Position numbers and translations under genes: made by a program
The notes under the pieces: model-generated
What the model was told of the DNA's origin: nothing
The model's input: the letters and a program-made list of their open reading frames with translations, nothing else
Database searches by the model: none
Source of the DNA: Spiroplasma endosymbiont of Panorpa germanica
GTDB lineage: Bacteria > Bacillota_I > Bacilli_A > Mycoplasmatales > Mycoplasmataceae
Assembly: GCF_964019765.1 (NCBI RefSeq)
Contig: NZ_OZ026461.1
Span: 124,001-188,000, forward strand
Length of the DNA: 64,000 nt
Direction of reading: 5' to 3'
Shown here: piece after piece, positions 43,940 through 55,906 of the stretch
How the letters are laid out: each line of letters begins with the position of its first letter
How positions within the stretch are numbered: position 1 is the first letter of the stretch

Positions 43940-44625
43940 TGACTTGAATTAAAAAACATTTGCAACATAAAGGGGATTTAATAGAATATAATTTAAAGCT
44001 TGGTGACCAGAAAAATATTATTTTAAAAGTTAAGGCTGGAGTTATCTATATTTCAGCACCGTTGCATGCTCCCGATTGGGAAATAAATAATCTGATTTAT
44101 AAAAATATTACCAAAATCATAAGCGTGAAAAATACCTTTGAAGTAATTAGGAAGTTTTCCTTTACTGATTCAGATCCTTTTGTGAAAATATTTGACAAAA
44201 AGGTTAATTTGATAATTGTTGCAGAAAATATACATGCCGTCGCTAAAAAAGATGGCATCTATATGAAAAACTATGGAGATCAAGAAATACAGGCCCAAAA
44301 AATGTACAATTTCTTAGCTAAATACTATTACAACTGATTTTTAAAACGCTTGAATTCTTGAGCTTTAAGAATGGAATTAAAATTTAAAAATTTATCAATT
44401 CAAAGTATGAAAACCAGATGAGGGGTCTGTTATCCTGAACGGGAAAAGATTATTCTAAATACCAAACTTATTCATTTTGAACCCGAGGTAATTGATTATG
44501 TAATTGTTCACGAATTAAGTCATTTAGAACATAAAAACCACTCAAAAGATTTTTGAAAAAATGTAGAAAAGTATCTACCAGATTATAAAGAAAGATCGCT
44601 GGTTTTAAAAAAATCAGGTATTTAA
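43939..44625 (+). CDS. YgjP/DUF45-type zinc metallopeptidase
   Basis: 228 residues. The zinc-binding helix VIVHELSHLEHKNHSKDFW has HExxH and a third histidine five residues later. Upstream MKTRWGVCYPEREKIILNTK is the usual beta-hairpin before the helix (family form R..WG.C...G.I.LN). This is the DUF45/YgjP (SprT-like) group; substrates are unknown. UGA codons are Trp. There is no signal peptide, so it is probably cytosolic. It ends the unit that starts at 42418; a separate promoter follows. Confidence 0.88.
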
Positions 44626-44633
44626 GATTTGAA

Positions 44634-44661
44634 TTGTCATATTCTTAATATTGTTTATAAT
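44634..44661 (+). promoter_or_regulatory. Promoter of the J-domain gene
   Basis: TTGTCA (44634-44639), 16-base spacer, TATAAT (44656-44661). This is one of the best matches to a housekeeping promoter in the window and it separates the J-domain gene from the metallopeptidase unit. Confidence 0.75.
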
Positions 44662-44683
44662 AATAGTAATGAGGTGATTTATC

Positions 44684-45667
44684 GTGGGTTGAAAAAGCAA
44701 TTATAAAAAGATAATTAAAAATAACCAAAAAAGTAAATCTAACATTGATTTCAATATCAAAGATAGTATCCCTTACTTTATTACTTGGGATCGCGACCCC
44801 AAACAAGTCGATTCTTGAGATGAAAAAACATTGATGGAATTAATTAAAAAATACCAATCCCAAATTTCTAAATTCAAAAATAATGAAAATAGCCCAGAAG
44901 AATTTAAAACTAATAAAGAGACTTTTTTCTTAGAGGAAATCAAGGAGTTAATCTCGGGTTCTCCTGCAATTTCTAACTTTCAAAACGTATACAACTATTG
45001 CTTGAAGGTTTATGGAAAGTATAAAGCGTTATTAATCTTGTTATCAATTACAAAATTTACCTACTTTACGACATCAAAATTTTGAAGTATCTACTTAGAC
45101 AATTTTAAAACTTATAATCCAGAAGATTTGAATTTTAAAAGAATATTTCAAGTTATGCAAAGAACTAGCTGTGAATCAGTTAACAACTTATTAAAAAAAG
45201 CTATAATCCTTGTGGGAAATAATGAAATAAATCAATATCGTCACCATATGCTCATTGAAGAGATAATCGAAAGTGGTGAGGACCTAACTTTCCACTGGTC
45301 AAGAATGCTTGAACAAATTATTGAATCTTGTTTTGAAAGCATCAAGTTTGAGAACAAATTTGGAAAAGAATTTGAAGGTTATGCTCAAGAAGAAACTTTG
45401 GACAACCCGTTTGAGGAAGCCAACTTTGATAATTTCTTTGAAAAAACTTACACGATGGTTGTCAATGATGAAGTTAATGAAGCGTTTAGTTTTTTTGGAA
45501 TTTCAAAACTTACTCCACCAGTAGAATTTAAAAAAGTGTATCGAATCTTTGCCAAAAAATATCACCCAGACGTGAATTCTGATGAGGATTCATCTATCAA
45601 AATGAAGAAAATTAATATTTATAAACAAATTATTGAAGATTATTTTCAAAGATATGAAATTGAGTAA
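44684..45667 (+). CDS. Protein with a C-terminal J domain
   Basis: 327 residues. The last ~60 hold a J domain: KVYRIFAKKYHPDVNS with the essential HPD, then a basic helix III ending IIEDYF. Classical DnaJ has this at the N-terminus. The first ~260 residues are charged and helical, with no Gly/Phe or zinc region, and are not recognised. It may recruit DnaK to a specific client or site. GTG 44684 has GAGGTGA upstream. The next gene starts 16 bases later. Confidence 0.82.
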
Positions 45668-45683
45668 AGAAAGGACCTAGTAA

Positions 45684-46520
45684 ATGGAAAAGAGAACATG
45701 AGAAGACTATAAAATTATTGTAGATAAAATAGTGGGTGAAGAAATGTCTTTGTTAAAACTTTCTCCAGAATTCTATGAATCTCCAGTCACTAAAAGTATA
45801 ATAAAACACTGGGAAAAAAATAAAGATATCTTCAAGATGCAAAAATTTTTAGATAAAAAAATGACCGAAATGAACGAGAATTTGATTGAATCAAATGAAG
45901 AAATTGATGATTTTAGTGAAATTATATTTATTAGAATAATGGCGCTAACAACAACTTTAATAGTTGTTATAAAAAACTTTAATCAAAAAACGGATTTATT
46001 TTGAAAGAAACGATTTCAAGAAATTAATTCGGCTAACCATAATTTTTTAATTCACCTTGTACCAAGAATAGTTGGCAGTCATTATTTACAAAATTTTGCT
46101 TTAGAAATTCGTAGCTTAATAATTCCTGAAAGTTTAAGTGTCTTTGGTAATAAAACACTTAATAAAATTGGTCATATAGATCAAGTTGAAAATTTAGAAT
46201 TATTTTTTGATCAATTATATGATCTGCAAGAATCATTTGAAGATATGCTTGAAGGGGTTAGCGAAAATGAGTTTGACCTCTCTGAGCAAGAAATAAATGA
46301 TTCGGGAGTGTTTTTTAATTGAAGTATGTATGTTGAGGCAAGCTTATACTACTTGTTACTTATTCATGAAAACCTATTAGTTATTGAAGAAGAGAAGACA
46401 AGATTATTGATTCAAGAAGAAAAATACCATATGGTTAACCGTAAGGAAAAACTAGCTGAGCTGCGTTTCATTAATTATGGACCCGAAGTTGGAGAAGATT
46501 ATAGTAAACTTAAAAATTAA
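45684..46520 (+). CDS. Hypothetical protein, 278 residues
   Basis: Soluble, strongly helical and acidic; no signal or membrane segment is clear, although FIRIMALTTTLIVVIKN near residue 90 is hydrophobic. UGA codons at residues 6, ~111 and ~213 are Trp. AAAGGACC precedes ATG 45684. It forms a two-gene unit with the J-domain protein, whose client or partner it might be (inference from adjacency). A terminator follows. Confidence 0.72.
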
Positions 46521-46544
46521 GAGCAACTTTTGCTCGTTTTTTTT
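46521..46544 (+). terminator. Terminator of the J-domain unit
   Basis: GAGCA / TGCTC stem, loop ACTTT, then GTTTTTTTT. Confidence 0.85.
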
Positions 46545-46601
46545 GCTATTTGACCAACAAATTGGTATTATTAATCTTGTGTATTTATTAGGAGAAGAAA
46601 A

Positions 46602-48428
46602 ATGTCAAATCAAAAAATTATTAATATAGCAGTTATTGCTCACGTTGATGCCGGGAAATCTACATTAGTAGATGCCTTCCTTTCACAATCGGGAGTTTTT
46701 AGAGATAATGAAGAAGTTAAAGAACAAGTTATGGATAGTAACGACCAAGAGCGTGAGCGCGGGATTACTATTTATTCAAAAAACTGTGCAATCGAGTATA
46801 ATGGTATCAAAATAAATATCGTTGATACTCCAGGCCATGCTGACTTTTCATCAGAGGTGGAAAGAATTATGAAGACAGTTGACACAGTTATTTTACTTGT
46901 TGACTCTTCAGAAGGGCCAATGCCCCAAACCAGATTCGTACTGTCTAAAGCATTAGAGTTAGGTTTAAAGCCGATTTTATTAATTAACAAAATTGATAAA
47001 AAAGATCAAAGAGCTTTAGAAGTTGTTGATGAGGTTTTAGAATTATTTATGGAATTAGATGCCAACGATGAGCAACTAGAATTCCAAACACTGTTTGGTA
47101 TTGCTAAACGCGGAATCGCTCAACATAAACTTGAAGATGAAGGAAAAGATCTTTCGCCATTGTTTGATACAATTATCAAACAAGTGGGAACTTATCCAGA
47201 AGATTTAATTAATAATACAACTAGAATGCAAGTATCATCTCTTGCATACGATTCATTTATTGGTCGTTTAGGAATTGGAAGAGTTTTTGAAGGTACTCTA
47301 AAAGAGGGTCAAACTATTGCCAACTCAAGAAATGATGGAACAGTTTCAAAAGGTAAAATTTCAGGACTTTTTGTTTATCAAGGATTAAGCCGTGTAGCTG
47401 TTAAAGAAGCTGTAGCTGGAGACATTGTTGTTATTGCTGGATTAAGTGATGTTTCAATTGGAGATACCATTTGTGATCAAAACGATGTAAGACCAATGCC
47501 AACAATTACAATTGAAGAACCAACTATGAGTATGAATATTTTAGTAAACACTTCTCCATTTGCGGGAAGAGTTGGAAAGTATGTAACAACTAGAAATATT
47601 AAAGAGCGTTTGGACAAAGAATTGGAAGTTAACGTAGGACTTAAAGTAGAAACTTTATCAGATTCTTCAGCAGATGGATTTAAAGTTCTTGGACGTGGAG
47701 AATTACACTTGTCAGTATTGATTGAATCAATGCGTCGTGAAGGATTTGAACTTGGTGTATCAAAACCTGAAGTTGTTATGCATAAAAATGAAGCTGGTGA
47801 ATTAGTAGAACCAATGGAAAAAGTTATAATAAATGTACCAACAGAATACTCAGGAACAGTTATTAACAAATTGAATCTAAGAAAAGGTATGATGATGGAT
47901 ATGGACTCTGATGGTATCAGAGATAAAGTTATCTATAATGTTCCAATGCGTGGACTAATCGGATTTAGAAGTGAATTCACCAATGATACTCATGGTGAGG
48001 GAATAATGGTTAGAAGTGCTAATGGTTTTGAACCTTACAAAGGTAAAATTGATGGTAGAGCAAATGGGGTTCTTGTTTCAATGGCTAATGGTGTAACATT
48101 GCCATACTCACTTGCAAACCTTGAAGACCGTGGAAAACTATTTGTGGGACCACAAGTAGAAGTTTACGAGGGAATGATCGTTGGTCTGCATTCTAGAAGT
48201 AATGATCTTGATGTTAACCCAACAACGGGAAAAAAATTAACAAACACTCGTTCTTCAGGAACTGATGAATCAACTAGATTAACACCATTTGTAAATTTCA
48301 CTTTAGAAGAATCTTTAGAATTTATTGAATGAGACGAACTAGTTGAGGTTACTCCAGACGACATTCGTTTACGTAAAAAATGATTAACAATTAACGATCG
48401 TAAACAACACCGAAACGACAAATTTTAG
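46602..48428 (+). CDS. typA: Ribosome-associated GTPase TypA/BipA
   Basis: 608 residues, full length. G1 VIAHVDAGKSTLVDA, G2 RGITI, G3 DTPGHADF, G4 NKIDKKD, and the BipA C-terminal phrase RGLIGFRSEFTNDTHGEG. It resembles EF-G/LepA and acts in ribosome assembly and stress. Trp is UGA at the C-terminus (EFIE-W-DELV). AGGAG lies before ATG 46602. It stands alone with its own terminator. Full GTPase motifs suggest it is active. Confidence 0.97.
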
Positions 48429-48431
48429 CTT

Positions 48432-48454
48432 AAAAAGCCAATTGGCTTTTTTTT
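48432..48454 (+). terminator. Terminator after typA
   Basis: AAAAAGCCAA / TTGGCTTTTT palindrome followed by T. Confidence 0.88.
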
Positions 48455-48502
48455 ATTTTTGGAATTTTTTTTACAAAAAGACTACCATAAACGATTATTT
48501 TC

Positions 48503-48533
48503 TTGTTAAATTAGTTTGTAAATGTACTATAAT
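48503..48533 (+). promoter_or_regulatory. Candidate eno promoter
   Basis: TATAAT at 48528-48533 with TTGTTA at 48503-48508. The 19-base spacer is long, so the -35 is uncertain. Transcription would start about 20 bases before the GAAAGAGG ribosome site region. Confidence 0.5.
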
Positions 48534-48560
48534 AATTTTGTAGAGAAAGAGGAATAAATA

Positions 48561-49913
<1,353 letters not shown>

Positions 49914-49923
49914 TTAAATCTAT

Positions 49924-49957
49924 AAAAATCAATTTATTTAATAAATTGATTTTTTTA
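49924..49957 (+). terminator. Terminator after eno
   Basis: AAAAATCAATTTAT pairs with ATAAATTGATTTTT, followed by T. Confidence 0.85.
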
Positions 49958-49996
49958 TTTTCCTACCTGTGAGATAATTATTTAATGAGGTAAATT

Positions 49997-50899
49997 ATGT
50001 GCGGATCAAAAATTAATTTGAAACTTTTGTCTATAATAACTTTATTTTTAATGCTCTTTTCGATTGGTTCTTTTTTGGATTTACAAATTAGTATCACTTT
50101 GTCTGTTTTAATGAATAACAATTCCTTTATTAAATTAATAGCATACTCAATGACCTATCTAGGAGATATTGCACCATTTTTAATAATTTTATTTTTAATA
50201 GCTATTTTGGTTAATTGTTTAGTATTTAAATTTAATCCTGGGTACAAGAATTTCTTAATAGCTTTTGTCCAGTTTTTATTCTATCTAATTTTTGTCTTAA
50301 CTTGCACCAGTAGTTTATGACTTTTTCACGACTTGCAATCTGGGGAAAAAGTTTACTATTTTACGGCATTGGGGATTAATTTAATTTTAGGTTTCGCTGT
50401 GCAATTGGTGATAATATTAAAATTAAACAATTATCAAAAATGTCAAAAATTCATGACCCCAGTTTTTAAAGCCATAACATTTCTAATTATATTGGGTTTA
50501 GCAATTTTAATTCTCAAGTATAGCTTTGGGCGTCCAAGATTTAGAGACCTGCAATCAGATTATTCTGATTTTAAAAACTGGTATGAAAATATTTTTTCCT
50601 CTCAAAATCGTGGTACAAGTTTTCCTTCAGGACATATGGGGATGGTTTGCTTTTATTTAAGTTTAAAATGATTTTTAAAACCTTTAAAATGACAAGATAA
50701 TTATCAAGAAAAAATTTTAACAGCACTTTTTTGACTAATGATTTTCTTAATGGGATTTGCTCGTATTGTAATTAAAGCCCATTTTTTAACTGATGTTGTT
50801 ATGACCCCAATTATTGCTTTGTTGGTTTTTTGGGTTTCAGATATTATCGTTGAAAAAATAAAGGAAGTAAATTTCAAAGCGGAGGTTATTAATGAATAA
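49997..50899 (+). CDS. PAP2-family membrane phosphatase
   Basis: 300 residues with about six membrane helices. The acid-phosphatase motifs are present: KYSFGRPR (C1), SFPSGHMG (C2, catalytic His) and ARIVIKAHFLTDV (C3). Such enzymes dephosphorylate phosphatidic acid, phosphatidylglycerophosphate or isoprenyl phosphates at the membrane surface. UGA codons are Trp. ATG 49997 is preceded by GAGGTAAATT. It overlaps the next gene, ruvX, by 8 bases. Confidence 0.88.
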
Positions 50900-51332
50900 A
50901 TATTTAGGAATTGATTTGGGATCTAAAACTATCGGCTTAGCAATTTCAAGTGGAGTTGTTGCAAGTCCTTTGGCAACAATTAGATTTGAGGAATTTGATT
51001 TTGAAAGTGCAATTTATGAACTTGATAAATATATCAAAGAAAATGATGTTAACATTTTGGTCATAGGTTATCCGCTAAACATGAATAATAGTGCTGGTCA
51101 TCGTGTTGAAATGGTTGATTACTTCATTGAGGTTTTAACAACTATCTATCCGCGATGAAACGAAACCAACATCATTAAAGTGGATGAAAGACTCACCACG
51201 AGAATGGCTAAAGCCATTATGATTGAGGCTGATATTTCCAGAAAAAAACAAAAACAAAGCAAGGACAGCTTAGCCGCCCAACTTATTTTAGAAACATATT
51301 TAGCGCAAATAAATAATAAAAGTTTGAATTAG
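50892..51332 (+). CDS. ruvX: Holliday junction resolvase-like RuvX/YqgF
   Basis: 146 residues. RNase H-like fold with [47 protein letters not shown] and the C-terminal acidic [14 protein letters not shown]. YqgF/RuvX takes part in rRNA 5' end maturation and possibly junction resolution. GGAGG precedes ATG 50892, inside the PAP2 gene end. A UGA (PR-W-NE) is Trp. Confidence 0.93.
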
Positions 51333-51392
51333 TTGCAATAATTTTGTATACTCATTTTATATTTAAAAATAGTTAAAAAATAGGAGAAAAAA

Positions 51393-51956
51393 ATGCACCC
51401 GTTGATAAAAGAAGTAATATTAAGCAAGGAAAAAATCGACGAAAGAACAAAAATTGTAGCAAAACAAGTCACGGAACACTATCGTAGCCAAAAAATTGGT
51501 GATGAACCAATTGTTCTAGTGGGATTTTTAAAGGGTTGTGTACCTTTTATGGGTAATTTTTTAGAAAACTTTGAGTTGAATTGTCAAACTGAATACATGT
51601 TGATTTCATCTTATGGTTCAAATATTAAAAGCTCAGGAAAGCCAGAAATTCTTTTGGACCTAAGAATTCCAATCGAAAATCGCCATATTTTAATAGTTGA
51701 GGACATAATTGATACAGGTATTACCCTAGATTTTATGGTTAATTACTTTAGAATGCAAAACCCAAAATCTGTAAAGATAATCACTATGCTAGATAAGGTT
51801 ACAGCTCACAAGGTTGATATTAAAGCTGATTGAAAATGCTTTGATGTAGAAGACCAGTTCTTAGTAGGTATGGGATTAGATGTAAATGAAAGATTTAGAA
51901 ATCTTCCATATGTAGCAGTTGTTGATGTTGAAAAACTAGCAACTTGAAAATGATAG
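51393..51956 (+). CDS. hpt: Hypoxanthine (guanine) phosphoribosyltransferase
   Basis: 187 residues. The PRPP-binding loop is HILIVEDIIDTGITLDF; VLVGFLKGCVPFMG and the C-terminal VGMGLDVNERFRNLPYVAVV match HPRT. It salvages hypoxanthine and guanine to IMP and GMP, which mollicutes need because they lack de novo purine synthesis. The frame ends ATWKW with two UGA-Trp before TAG at 51954-51956. AGGAG precedes ATG 51393. pfkA follows after 17 bases. Confidence 0.94.
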
Positions 51957-51973
51957 ATAAGAGAGAATAAATT

Positions 51974-52951
51974 ATGATAAAAAAAATAGGAGTACTAACA
52001 TCAGGTGGAGATGCACCTGGAATGAATGCAGCAATTGGAGCAGTTATCAAGACTGCTATGGCTAACAAGATAACGCCATATATTGTAAAAGATGGATACA
52101 AAGGTTTGATTAATAATTGAATCGAAGAGGTTAACGAATCTTTTGCCAACGACATTATTTCTCGTGGGGGAACTGTTATTGGTAGTGCGCGATTACCAGA
52201 ATTCAAAGAAGTTGAGGTTCGTCAGAAAGCTGTTAAAAATCTAAAAGCTTTAGGGATTGAAGCGCTTGTTGTTGTTGGGGGAGATGGAAGTTATCAGGGA
52301 GCTCAAAAACTAACTGAAATGGGAATTAACTGTATTGGTTTACCAGGAACTATTGATAATGATATTGTTTCATCGGATTTCACAATTGGTTTTGACACAG
52401 CATTAAACACAGTTGTACAATCAATTGATAAAATTAGAGAAACCGCACAGTCACACAACCGTTGTATTGTTGTTGAAATTATGGGAAATGCCTGTGGAGA
52501 TTTAACATTATATGGAGCAGTTGCTACAGGTGCTGAAGTTATTTCAACTCCAGAATCAAAATTAACTGAAGAAGAAATTTGTGATCAAGTAACTAAATTG
52601 GCAAAAGCAAATCGTCGCAGTGTAATCGTGGCTATATCAGAAAAAATGTATCCAAGTGCCGATGAATTAGCTAAAAAAATTCAAAAAGCAAGTGGTTATG
52701 ATTCTCGCGCAACTGTTTTGGGTCACATCCAAAGAGGTGGTAGTCCCACTGCAATGGATAGATACTTATCTGTTACTGCTGGTATTTTTGCAGTTGAGCA
52801 AATTATTGCCGGTAAAGGTGGACTTTACATAGGTCTTGATAAAAACGAATTAGTAGCTAGAGACATTGATAAAACTTTAAATATGAAACGTAAAGATGTA
52901 AGTAAATTCACCGACAAAATACGCTCAATTAATGCTAATATTAAAAAGTAG
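51974..52951 (+). CDS. pfkA: 6-phosphofructokinase
   Basis: 325 residues, normal bacterial [36 protein letters not shown] with the Asp/Gly type of ATP enzymes, the catalytic [18 protein letters not shown] and [14 protein letters not shown]. It is the committing step of glycolysis. It runs with hpt upstream and pyk 27 bases downstream, a common pfkA-pyk pairing. AGAGAG precedes the ATG. Confidence 0.97.
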
Positions 52952-52978
52952 TAAAAAAAGAAACAAAGAGGCAAAAAT

Positions 52979-54421
52979 ATGAAGATTTATAATTTAGAAA
53001 ATAAAATTAAACGTACCAAAATTATTACAACAATCGGTCCAAGTACCCACAAAAAAGAAGATATTAAAACATTGTTTGAAAATGGAATGAACACAATTCG
53101 TTTAAACTTCTCTCACGGAAACTTTGAAGAACACGGTGAAAGATTAAAAGGTGTTCGTGAAATTAGAAATGAAATTAAAAAACCAATTTCAATTTTACTA
53201 GATACTAAAGGTCCAGAAATTCGTATTGGTCAAATGAAAGACGGAAAACAAGAAATTAAAGCTGGTAGCGAAGTGACTATTTACACAGACCCAAAAGATT
53301 TCTTGACTCGACAATGTTCTGCAACTGAATTGCAAATGTCATATGACATGAGTAAAGACGTTAAGGTTGGGGATAATGTTTTAGTTGATGATGGAAAACT
53401 ATCAATGTTTGTTACAGCTGTTGATAGCAAAAAAATGATCGTTAAAGCCAAAGCTTTTAATCACCATTTAGTAAAAACAAACAAAAGAGTTAACTTGCCA
53501 GGAGTTGATTTTACATTACCATTCCTAGCAGAAAAAGATTACAGCGATATCAAATTTGGAATCCAAAATGGTATTGATTATGTTGCAGCAAGTTTTGTTA
53601 ATACCGCTGAAAACGTAAATGAAATCCGTAAAATTTTAGTTGAAAATGGAGCGGGACACGTTCAAATTATTTCAAAAATTGAATCTCAATTAGGAATTGA
53701 TAATATCGATGCTATTATTGATGCAGGTGATGGAATTATGGTTGCTCGTGGAGATTTAGGATTAGAAATACCTTACTATGAAGTGCCTTACTGAGAAAAA
53801 CAAATTATTAGAAAATGTCGTGAAAAAGGTAAAATTGTTATCGTTGCAACTCAAATGTTAGAATCAATGACAGATAACCCAGCGCCAACTCGTGCTGAGG
53901 TAACCGATGTTTACTGAGCAACAGAACTTGGAGCAGATGCAACAATGTTATCAGGGGAGTCAGCTGCAGGAACTTATCCATTTATTACAACTCAAACTAT
54001 GGCAACAATTAATAAACGTGCTGAAATTGAGTTCTATGAAAAATTGTATTATGAAAAACAATTAGCTGATGCTCGTAAAAATACAGCAGGTCCAAGAGCT
54101 AAAATTGCAGATCAACTAGCTGAGAGAGCTAAAACTGGGGATTATGAATTCGCCATTGTTTTATCACGTACTGGTGAATTGCTAAAAACAATTTCAAAAT
54201 TCAGACCTAATGTAACTATTTTGGGTGTGAGTGCTGATGAAAAATTATATAATGCATTTGGTTCATGACATTCAATTTTTATGAATCAATGTAAAGATTT
54301 TGATGCAGTTTCAAAAGATGAAGTAGAACTTTCAAATATTGCTAAATCTTGAGGAGCTAAAACAAAAGAAAAAGTCTTGGTTGTTCGTAACGAAGAAATC
54401 AAAGAGATTATTATTAAATAA
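52979..54421 (+). CDS. pyk: Pyruvate kinase (first copy)
   Basis: 480 residues without the extra PEP-utiliser domain. [49 protein letters not shown], the metal/Mg region [16 protein letters not shown] and ATQMLESM are all present. It makes ATP and pyruvate from PEP; in mollicutes it may also use other NDPs. It is read behind pfkA. Its paralogue lies 4992 bases downstream, is the same length and shares a central patch of near-identical DNA. Trp at Y-W-EKQ is UGA in both. Confidence 0.97.
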
Positions 54422-54431
54422 TTTAATTATT

Positions 54432-54477
54432 AAAAAACCAGAGTTGAGAATTTAGTTTCTTAAACTTTGGTTTTTTA
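54432..54477 (+). terminator. Terminator after pfkA-pyk
   Basis: AAAAAACCAGAGTT pairs with AACTTTGGTTTTTT (one G-U), with a weaker inner GAGAA/TTCTT pairing. Confidence 0.85.
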
Positions 54478-54543
54478 AAATAACAAGCAAATAATAAAAA
54501 CTAATAATATTTGGTTATGATAAAATAATTTATATTAGGTTAT

Positions 54544-54550
54544 GAGGTGA
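54544..54550 (+). promoter_or_regulatory. Ribosome site that points to an AUA start for nox
   Basis: GAGGTGA. From GAGG, eight bases lead to ATA 54556-54558. The same GAGGTGATTT context with a start 7-9 bases after GAGG is seen before ktrB and the J-domain gene. The alternative GTG 54547 is part of the ribosome site itself. Confidence 0.6.
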
Positions 54551-54555
54551 TTTTT

Positions 54556-55890
54556 ATAAAGGTAGTTGTAATTGGAGGCGCCGCTATGGGAATGGGGGTT
54601 GTTGCCAAGCTCAAAAGATTAGACCCAAAGGTTGAAATTGTTGTTATTCAAAAAAATGATTATGTTTCTTTAGGAGCTTGTGGAATTCCATACTATATTG
54701 GTAATAAATTTGAGGACTCAAATATGCTGTTGGCTCGAAAAGTTAGCGACTTTGAGAAAATAGGGGTTCAAGTATTAACAAATAGCGAGGTTAAAAAAAT
54801 TGACTTTGATAATAAAAAAGTCTTGGTGCAAAGTTTGCACCAAGCATCAGAACAAAGTTATGATAAACTAGTAATTGCGTCGGGAGGTACTCCTATAATT
54901 CCAGAAGTAATTTCACAAGATTACCTAAATTGTTTCACAGTTAACTCAAAAGAAGATGGGGAGAAGATTCAAAAATTACGTTCACAAGTCAAAGATATCG
55001 TCATTATTGGTGCGGGTTTAATTGGTTTGGAAGTAGCTGAAAACTTGGTTGGTAATAATAAAGTAACCATTATTGAAAAAGGTCCTCGACCACTAAGTAA
55101 TTTATTTGATCAAGAATTTTCAGATTTAGTGGAAGATGAATTAAGCAAGAACAAGGTAAAACTTATCAAAAATAATGAGATTAAAGAAATTATCTGTAAG
55201 GATAAAACTATAACAGAAGTTATCCTACTTGATGGCACCAAAATTAAATGTGACCTATTAATTTGTTCAATTGGAGTGAGACCAAACACGGACTTCCTGT
55301 TAGATACCAAGTTGAAACTTACTCCAAGAGGGGCTATTGTAATTAATAAAAATTGTGCGACTAATTTAAAAGATGTTTATGCTGGTGGAGATTGCGTTCA
55401 AACATTTGGTAGAGTCTATAAAAATGAAATTTATTCACCCTTGGCAACAGTTGCTTGAAAACATGCTATCGTTGTTGCTCAAAACCTTGCAGGAATCAAA
55501 TCAAGTTTTGCAGGTGGGTTAAATACGGCGATTGTAAAAGTTTTCGAACTAGAGTTAGCAAGAACTGGAGAAAATTTAAATTTCTTATTAGAAAACAAAA
55601 TTAATTTCAAAGAAGTTTTTATTAAAGATAAAGACCACACAAGCTATGTACCAGGACAAAGTGATATTTGAGTCAAACTCGTAAAAGATGAAAATAAAAA
55701 AACTTTAATAAGTTCGCAAATGGCTGGACACAATAAATCAATTTTAAGAATTCACAGTGTGATTTCTTTAATATGAAACCAAACAGTTTTAAATGAAGAA
55801 ATCGATCAAATTGATTTACCATACGCACCCCCATTTAGTAGAACAAAAGATATTATAAATATTGCTTTGAGCAAAATAACTCAGACATAG
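54556..55890 (+). CDS. nox: NADH oxidase / CoA-disulfide reductase-like flavoprotein
   Basis: 444 residues. FAD-binding KVVVIGGAAMGMGVVAKL, the redox cysteine in SLGACGIPYYIG, NADH-binding IVIIGAGLIGLEVAENL and YAGGDCV. Members with one such cysteine reduce O2 to water with NADH or reduce CoA disulfide; water-forming Nox regenerates NAD+ for glycolysis in spiroplasmas (family knowledge). The start is taken as ATA 54556, giving MKVVVIGG as in relatives; GTG 54547 would add three residues but has no ribosome site. It lies between two pyk genes, with its own initiation. Confidence 0.85.
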
Positions 55891-55906
55891 AATAGAGGTA
55901 GTAGAG

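Noticed and set aside
47477-47869. Open frame on the minus strand opposite typA
   Set aside because: It lies wholly within the intact typA gene, has no ribosome site and codes for an unpatterned protein; it is a shadow of the coding strand. The same holds for frames opposite pyk, thrS and gatA.
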